DNA of 9,989 nt from Lentisphaerota bacterium (GTDB taxonomy: Bacteria; Verrucomicrobiota; Kiritimatiellia; RFP12; UBA3636), in the NCBI GenBank assembly GCA_012511845.1, contig JAAZFF010000071.1, forward strand, positions 1 to 9,989. The letters are read 5' to 3'. The translations under genes and the position numbers were made by a program. Below, one piece after another: positions 6,941 through 9,989 of the stretch. Position 1 is the first letter of the stretch. Each line of letters starts with the position of its first letter. The notes under the pieces are model-generated. The model searched no databases. It saw only the letters and a list, made by a program, of their open reading frames with translations, and was not told the DNA's origin.

Positions 6941-7183
6941 ATTTCACCTTCGAATACACATCCTCGTGTACGTAAAACGTAAACCGCCGTGGCTGATGCG
7001 GATTCCTCCTGCATCATGTCAGTACAGCGAAGCTGGAGGGCAAATGGCCTTATGAGCAATGGTTGGTGGCTGTTAATCAAGATTCAATGAGACATCAAAT
7101 AGAGTGTTGTGAAGCATTCGAATGTATCGGCAGAGGTTCATTATAACCCAAATAAAAATTTCTGATTTCGGCATTTTAAAGGC

Positions 7184-7212
7184 TTGACATCACCGCAAAT
7201 TATTAATAATAT
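7184..7212 (+). promoter_or_regulatory. Putative sigma70-type promoter for the secreted-protein operon
   Basis: A perfect -35 TTGACA at 7184-7189 is followed after 17 nt by TAATAT at 7207-7212, a 4/6 match to TATAAT in an AT-rich setting. A start near 7219 would give a leader of about 55 nt before ATG 7275. It is the best promoter I see in the window and matches the point where the second gene string begins. Confidence 0.6.
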
Positions 7213-7274
7213 TCCAGTTGTTGGTAAGAGACACAATTTTGGCAGATTTCTTTTGTAATTAGGAATGTTGGTAT

Positions 7275-8587
7275 ATGTACTTTACTAAATGGGTGAGAAG
7301 CTTTCTCAGTTGCGGCATCGTGGTGTCCGCTGCTGTTGTTTTAGCTATTCCGCTGAAAACGAATATGTGGTTGTGACATGCAATACGCAGGGGGTTGAGG
7401 CCATCGTACCTGTGAATGTTGACTTTTACATCACAACTCGGGGCGTGAGTTCTCCGCCATTTGAGGCGAACGTAAGCGTAGCCGCCAAGTATCCGTGGCG
7501 GTTGTTGTTGCCGCCTGGCGGAACGACGGAACTGGGCATAGGTGAATACGATGTGTACAAGGTTGAGGACGAGACCGGCGTTGAGGACGACGCTGAGGGG
7601 CGCATTTACGTGCTTAAATTGGACATCGAGCAGTCTGAGACTAACGTATGCTGGAAGATCTCGTCAGTGACGCTCAACCTGACGCCGGACAGTGCCCCTG
7701 GAGGAGAGGCAGTCTGGACGAGCCAGCCGGCAGGGATCAGCGGTGCAGGGAACAGTGTGACCTTCGACCCAAGCTCCCTTGCTCCAGGTGAGTATACTGT
7801 GTCTGCCCGGTCCGGTATCGTGCCGGATTACTATGATTCATGTGTGGTAAGAATAATTTTTGTAGAGCTTGAGTTTCAGAACTCCCACATGCCGGCAGGC
7901 AAATTGATCGACCCGCTCATGCCGTCGAGAGATGTCCGGGTCGGTGTTATCCAAGGAGACAAAGTAAAATTCAAAGCGAAGCTTACCCCGATCGTGGCTC
8001 TGAATAGTGACGATTACGTGTGGACTGGAGTCCAAAGCGGAAGAGGCTTCGAGATTGAAATTGTGTTCAACACCGTTGGAACCCACAGAGAACAACTTCA
8101 AGTGCTTGGATGCCAGCACCGTATTGCAACGACAACGGTTGTTAATGTTTCTGGATATGGTGAAACGGCTTGGATGGCACTCCATCCTCAGTATTGGATA
8201 TCGGCTTTTGAATTGCGGGATGAGGCATTGAATTGGGCACGAGATAATGCATCTGCTCTTGGCGGGGGAATTTACAATGGTCGTGCAGATGCCGCCCGGC
8301 ATGCATATTGGAATGCGATAATGACATTAAATTGGAATGCAACCGACGCTGAAGGACTCGCCACAGCTCATGAAAAAACAGGATTGGACAACAAGATGGC
8401 GCATAATGAGACGGTAATGGATATTGAAAACAATGCTGTAGGCAGGATGATTGGTAGCGGCAGCTATACAAATCTAATTCAAGTACAAAACGCTGTCATC
8501 GACGCATTAAACAAAGGGATCTTGACCATTTTGGACGATCTCAAGAATGTAAACGAAATTGGGTTGCTTCAACCCTCCAATCAATGA
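7275..8587 (+). CDS. Secreted Ig-like protein with C-terminal DUF6973-like domain; frameshifted near the N-terminus
   Basis: The gene is in two frames. From ATG 7275 (AGGA at 7261-7264 upstream) one frame encodes a signal peptide, MYFTKWVRSFLSCGIVVSA plus more hydrophobic residues, and stops at TGA 7374-7376. The rest is in a second frame, open from ATG 7289 to TGA 8587. If one A is missing from the A-run 7356-7359, the frames join as LAIPLKNEYVVVTC. The off-frame start at 7289 (RGVRCCCFSY) is not protein-like. The mature part has about three beta-rich Ig-like segments (nt 7370-8150), for example NSVTFDPSSLAPGEYTVSAR. A C-terminal helical domain (8151-8560) carries NGRADAARHAYWNA, TAHEKTG and MDIENNAVG. 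From memory this resembles DUF6973, of unknown function. Its His, Asp and Glu could form a metal or catalytic site. It is probably exported; the role is unknown. Confidence 0.7.
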
Positions 8588-8590
8588 TAC

Positions 8591-8594
8591 GAGG
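8591..8594 (+). promoter_or_regulatory. Ribosome binding site deciding the start of the second secreted gene
   Basis: GAGG lies 7 nt before ATG 8602. It favours that start over ATG 8584, which overlaps the previous stop in an ATGA and would put six residues (MIRGVK) before the signal peptide. Confidence 0.55.
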
Positions 8595-8601
8595 TGTGAA
8601 A

Positions 8602-9423
8602 ATGAAACTGAATCTAGCTATCTGCCTTGTTATGATAAATGCGGCTTTTGGAGGTCAACAGAATTCATGTCCCAGCCCCATGCCCCAGAGGTTTGAGAAA
8701 ATTAATATCGGAATGGACTGGGGTTCCCTGGTGTCGCTTCGCCCGAAGGCAGAGATATTGAATATGATGCCAGACCTGGGAGACAATCTCAAACCTGATT
8801 CAGCGACCCCAGGGAGCGGTCTTGTTGAGAAGCTTTCAGGAGAGCAGTATGACCAAGTTCTCTATTCTTTTGATGATGGTGTTTTGGTGGCTGTGATGTT
8901 CGGCAAGGGAAAGAGCAGGATTACTCTTCTTGAGTGCAGAAATGAGATTAGGCGGGTTGGGCATGGGCGTGGGGAACCAACCTCAATTCAATTGACAGGG
9001 AAGAATCATGAACAAGGTGTCGTCTCATGGCTGGATCGGGACATTCTCATTAATGTCATGGTGCCGACTGATGAGGCGGGCTCAACCCCATCCGTGTTCG
9101 GACTTCAAGTGTTGGATAGAAAGTACGCCGAACGCATCAAGGTGATCAGCAGTGCTACCTGCGCCGAATTTGATCGGAATCAATCAAGTGCAAACGAAAC
9201 AAGGCTTGACTCCTTCAAATTAAAACTTAAAACTGAGATTTTAACAGATTTTCCATACAAGGCGGCTCCTGAAAGGGGGGCGAAAATCCAGAGCAACTGC
9301 GACAAACTCATGCCCGCATACAGCATGCAAACGCCTTTATTCAAAGATATTGAAGCAGAGCCCTCCCAAGAGAAGGCAAAAGCAGCGTCCGAAAAGACTG
9401 CTCCAAACGTCCGACCACAATGA
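8602..9423 (+). CDS. Small secreted protein of unknown function
   Basis: I do not recognise this 273-residue protein. It opens with a clear signal peptide, MKLNLAICLVMINAAFG, with likely cleavage near residue 17-18. The mature part has four cysteines (NSCPSP, LLECRNE, ATCAEF, SNCDKL), consistent with disulfides outside the cytoplasm. It appears mixed alpha/beta, with QVLYSFDDGVLVAVMFGKGK followed by ITLLECRNEIRRVGHGRGEPT and VVSWLDRDILINVMVP, which look like paired strands. The last 25 or so residues (AEPSQEKAKAASEKTAPNVRPQ) are polar and probably disordered. ATG 8602 is preferred because of GAGG at 8591-8594; ATG 8584 is the alternative. The gene overlaps its downstream neighbour by ATGA and nearly touches its upstream one, so the three products are probably made together and may act together at the cell surface. 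It could be a partner of the DUF6973-like protein, but nothing in the sequence proves this. Confidence 0.75.
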   Translation: MKLNLAICLVMINAAFGGQQNSCPSPMPQRFEKINIGMDWGSLVSLRPKAEILNMMPDLGDNLKPDSATPGSGLVEKLSGEQYDQVLYSFDDGVLVAVMFGKGKSRITLLECRNEIRRVGHGRGEPTSIQLTGKNHEQGVVSWLDRDILINVMVPTDEAGSTPSVFGLQVLDRKYAERIKVISSATCAEFDRNQSSANETRLDSFKLKLKTEILTDFPYKAAPERGAKIQSNCDKLMPAYSMQTPLFKDIEAEPSQEKAKAASEKTAPNVRPQ

Positions 9424-9989
9424 GTTCACGACCCAATATTATGTTACGCCTTGCAATGGGGGCAGTTGCTGGATGTTGCATCCAAACAGCAGTGGCGGCA
9501 GAGCCGGAAACTGTCGCCCCGGGGCACGGGTATCCCGGCAAGATCGAGCCGTATGACGAGACGGCGGAGCTGAAGAACAAGATGGCGCAGTTCGATCTCA
9601 CCGCAGGCTGGTTCCGACGGGCAGCACTGTCATCGTCGGGTGCGTACATGTTCTACCCGGACAGATGTCCCGCCAACGAGCTGCCATATCTGCTCTTCTC
9701 CCCGAAACGCGACCGCAAACCCGTGCCGATGGTGGTGTATTTCGGTGGCAACGGCGAACACGGCACGAACCTGGTAGACCAGTTCCGGCAGATGACCGTC
9801 TTTGAGAAAGTCACCGCACCGGATTTCCAGAAGAGGCACCCATGCTATATTTTCGCGCCCATGCTGCCCAAGGGAGGCGCAATCAGAAGCGCCCAGCCGG
9901 CCGGACACGCCAGCAACCTGGCGGACCTTGTGTCGGACGCAATGTATGCTGTGATCGCCTCCCTGAATTCCCCTCCTGTGGACACAAAC
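9420..9989 (+). CDS. Secreted alpha/beta-hydrolase esterase/peptidase (3'-truncated)
   Basis: The frame from ATG 9420 is open for 190 codons to the window end. The start overlaps the previous stop as ATGA, with no Shine-Dalgarno, which suggests translational coupling. The N-terminus is a signal peptide: MSSRPNIMLRLAMGAVAG, then a hydrophobic stretch ending in AVAA before EPET. The body resembles secreted predicted peptidases/feruloyl-esterase-like hydrolases (COG4099): PVPMVVYFGGNGEHGTN corresponds to the oxyanion-hole strand, usually LHGAGERG; HPCYIFAPMLPKGG to the HPCFVLAPQCP-like segment; and the terminal PPVDTN to the part just before the RIYVTG strand leading to the nucleophile elbow. 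The catalytic Ser, Asp and His should lie beyond the window, so activity cannot be judged. Codon use favours G/C-ending codons (CTG, GCG, CCG) more than the first operon by eye. Esterase on decorated polysaccharides is the likeliest role (inference). Confidence 0.78.
   Translation, partial: MSSRPNIMLRLAMGAVAGCCIQTAVAAEPETVAPGHGYPGKIEPYDETAELKNKMAQFDLTAGWFRRAALSSSGAYMFYPDRCPANELPYLLFSPKRDRKPVPMVVYFGGNGEHGTNLVDQFRQMTVFEKVTAPDFQKRHPCYIFAPMLPKGGAIRSAQPAGHASNLADLVSDAMYAVIASLNSPPVDTN

Larger units (their letters stand above)
6626..7274. other. Repeat-rich intergenic region without a supported gene
   Basis: No reading frame on either strand shows a recognisable family or ribosome binding site. The stretch contains a GC-rich hairpin (6700-6727), GGGCAGT-type heptamers (6727-6773), a hairpin (6797-6818), a run of seven G (near 6881-6887), a hexamer repeat (6908-6940), an 11-bp direct repeat (6862 and 7062) and a promoter near its right end. 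There is no U-tract terminator after the flavoprotein gene. Open frames on the minus strand, such as 6823-7080, draw their amino-acid pattern from the hexamer repeat and are not called. Confidence 0.6.

Noticed and set aside
6823..7080. Minus-strand frame of 85 codons
   Set aside because: It has no ribosome binding site or recognisable family, and its Asn/Glu-rich stretch is just the hexamer repeat read in reverse.
7115..7124. Palindrome CATTCGAATG as an operator upstream of the promoter
   Set aside because: It is a single 10-bp palindrome about 60 bp upstream of the -35 box, with no second copy and no regulator gene nearby; too weak to call.
7353..7361. Programmed -1 frameshift at CTG AAA ACG
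   Set aside because: The site lacks a good XXXYYYZ slippery heptamer, and I see no strong downstream stem or upstream stimulator. A lost A is simpler.

Overview
The window appears to be bacterial chromosome from an organism that degrades polysaccharides. Every gene I can support lies on the + strand. The gene families (GH16 glycanase, xylose-isomerase-like TIM barrels, secreted Ig-like proteins, COG4099-type esterase) and a repeat-littered intergenic gap remind me of the PVC group (Lentisphaerota, Kiritimatiellota or Verrucomicrobiota). That placement is inference; the window holds no phylogenetic marker.

Region 1 (about 1-6625) is a tight one-direction gene string with gaps of only 6-42 nt, so it is probably one transcript whose promoter lies upstream of the window. 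In order it encodes: the C-terminal part of a GH16 family endo-glycanase with an N-terminal beta-rich module; a beta-phosphoglucomutase-like HAD phosphatase/mutase; two different xylose-isomerase-like TIM-barrel sugar isomerases/epimerases; an amidohydrolase of the MTA/SAH deaminase type; and a dihydrolipoamide-dehydrogenase-like flavoprotein. The first four fit a pathway that hydrolyses a polysaccharide and then isomerises and dephosphorylates the released sugars. The deaminase and flavoprotein are less expected in such a cluster. The flavoprotein gene is interrupted by an in-frame TGA at 6203-6205, although its C-terminal domain continues well conserved in the same frame to 6625.

Region 2 (6626-7274) is a roughly 650-nt gap without a convincing gene. 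It holds heptamer and hexamer tandem repeats, two good hairpins, an 11-bp direct repeat and, at its right end, a sigma70-like promoter (7184-7212).

Region 3 (7275-9989) is a second gene string of three exported proteins joined by ATGA stop/start overlaps or near-overlaps. They are an Ig-like protein with a C-terminal conserved domain (DAARHAYW, AHE and MDIENNAVG motifs, resembling DUF6973), a small unrecognised secreted protein, and the N-terminal 190 residues of a secreted alpha/beta-hydrolase esterase/peptidase that runs off the window. In the first of these genes the signal peptide and the mature protein are in different frames. One missing A in an A-run at 7356-7359 would explain this. 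The genes on both sides of the repeat-rich gap therefore carry a disabling lesion, which may be real decay or sequence error.
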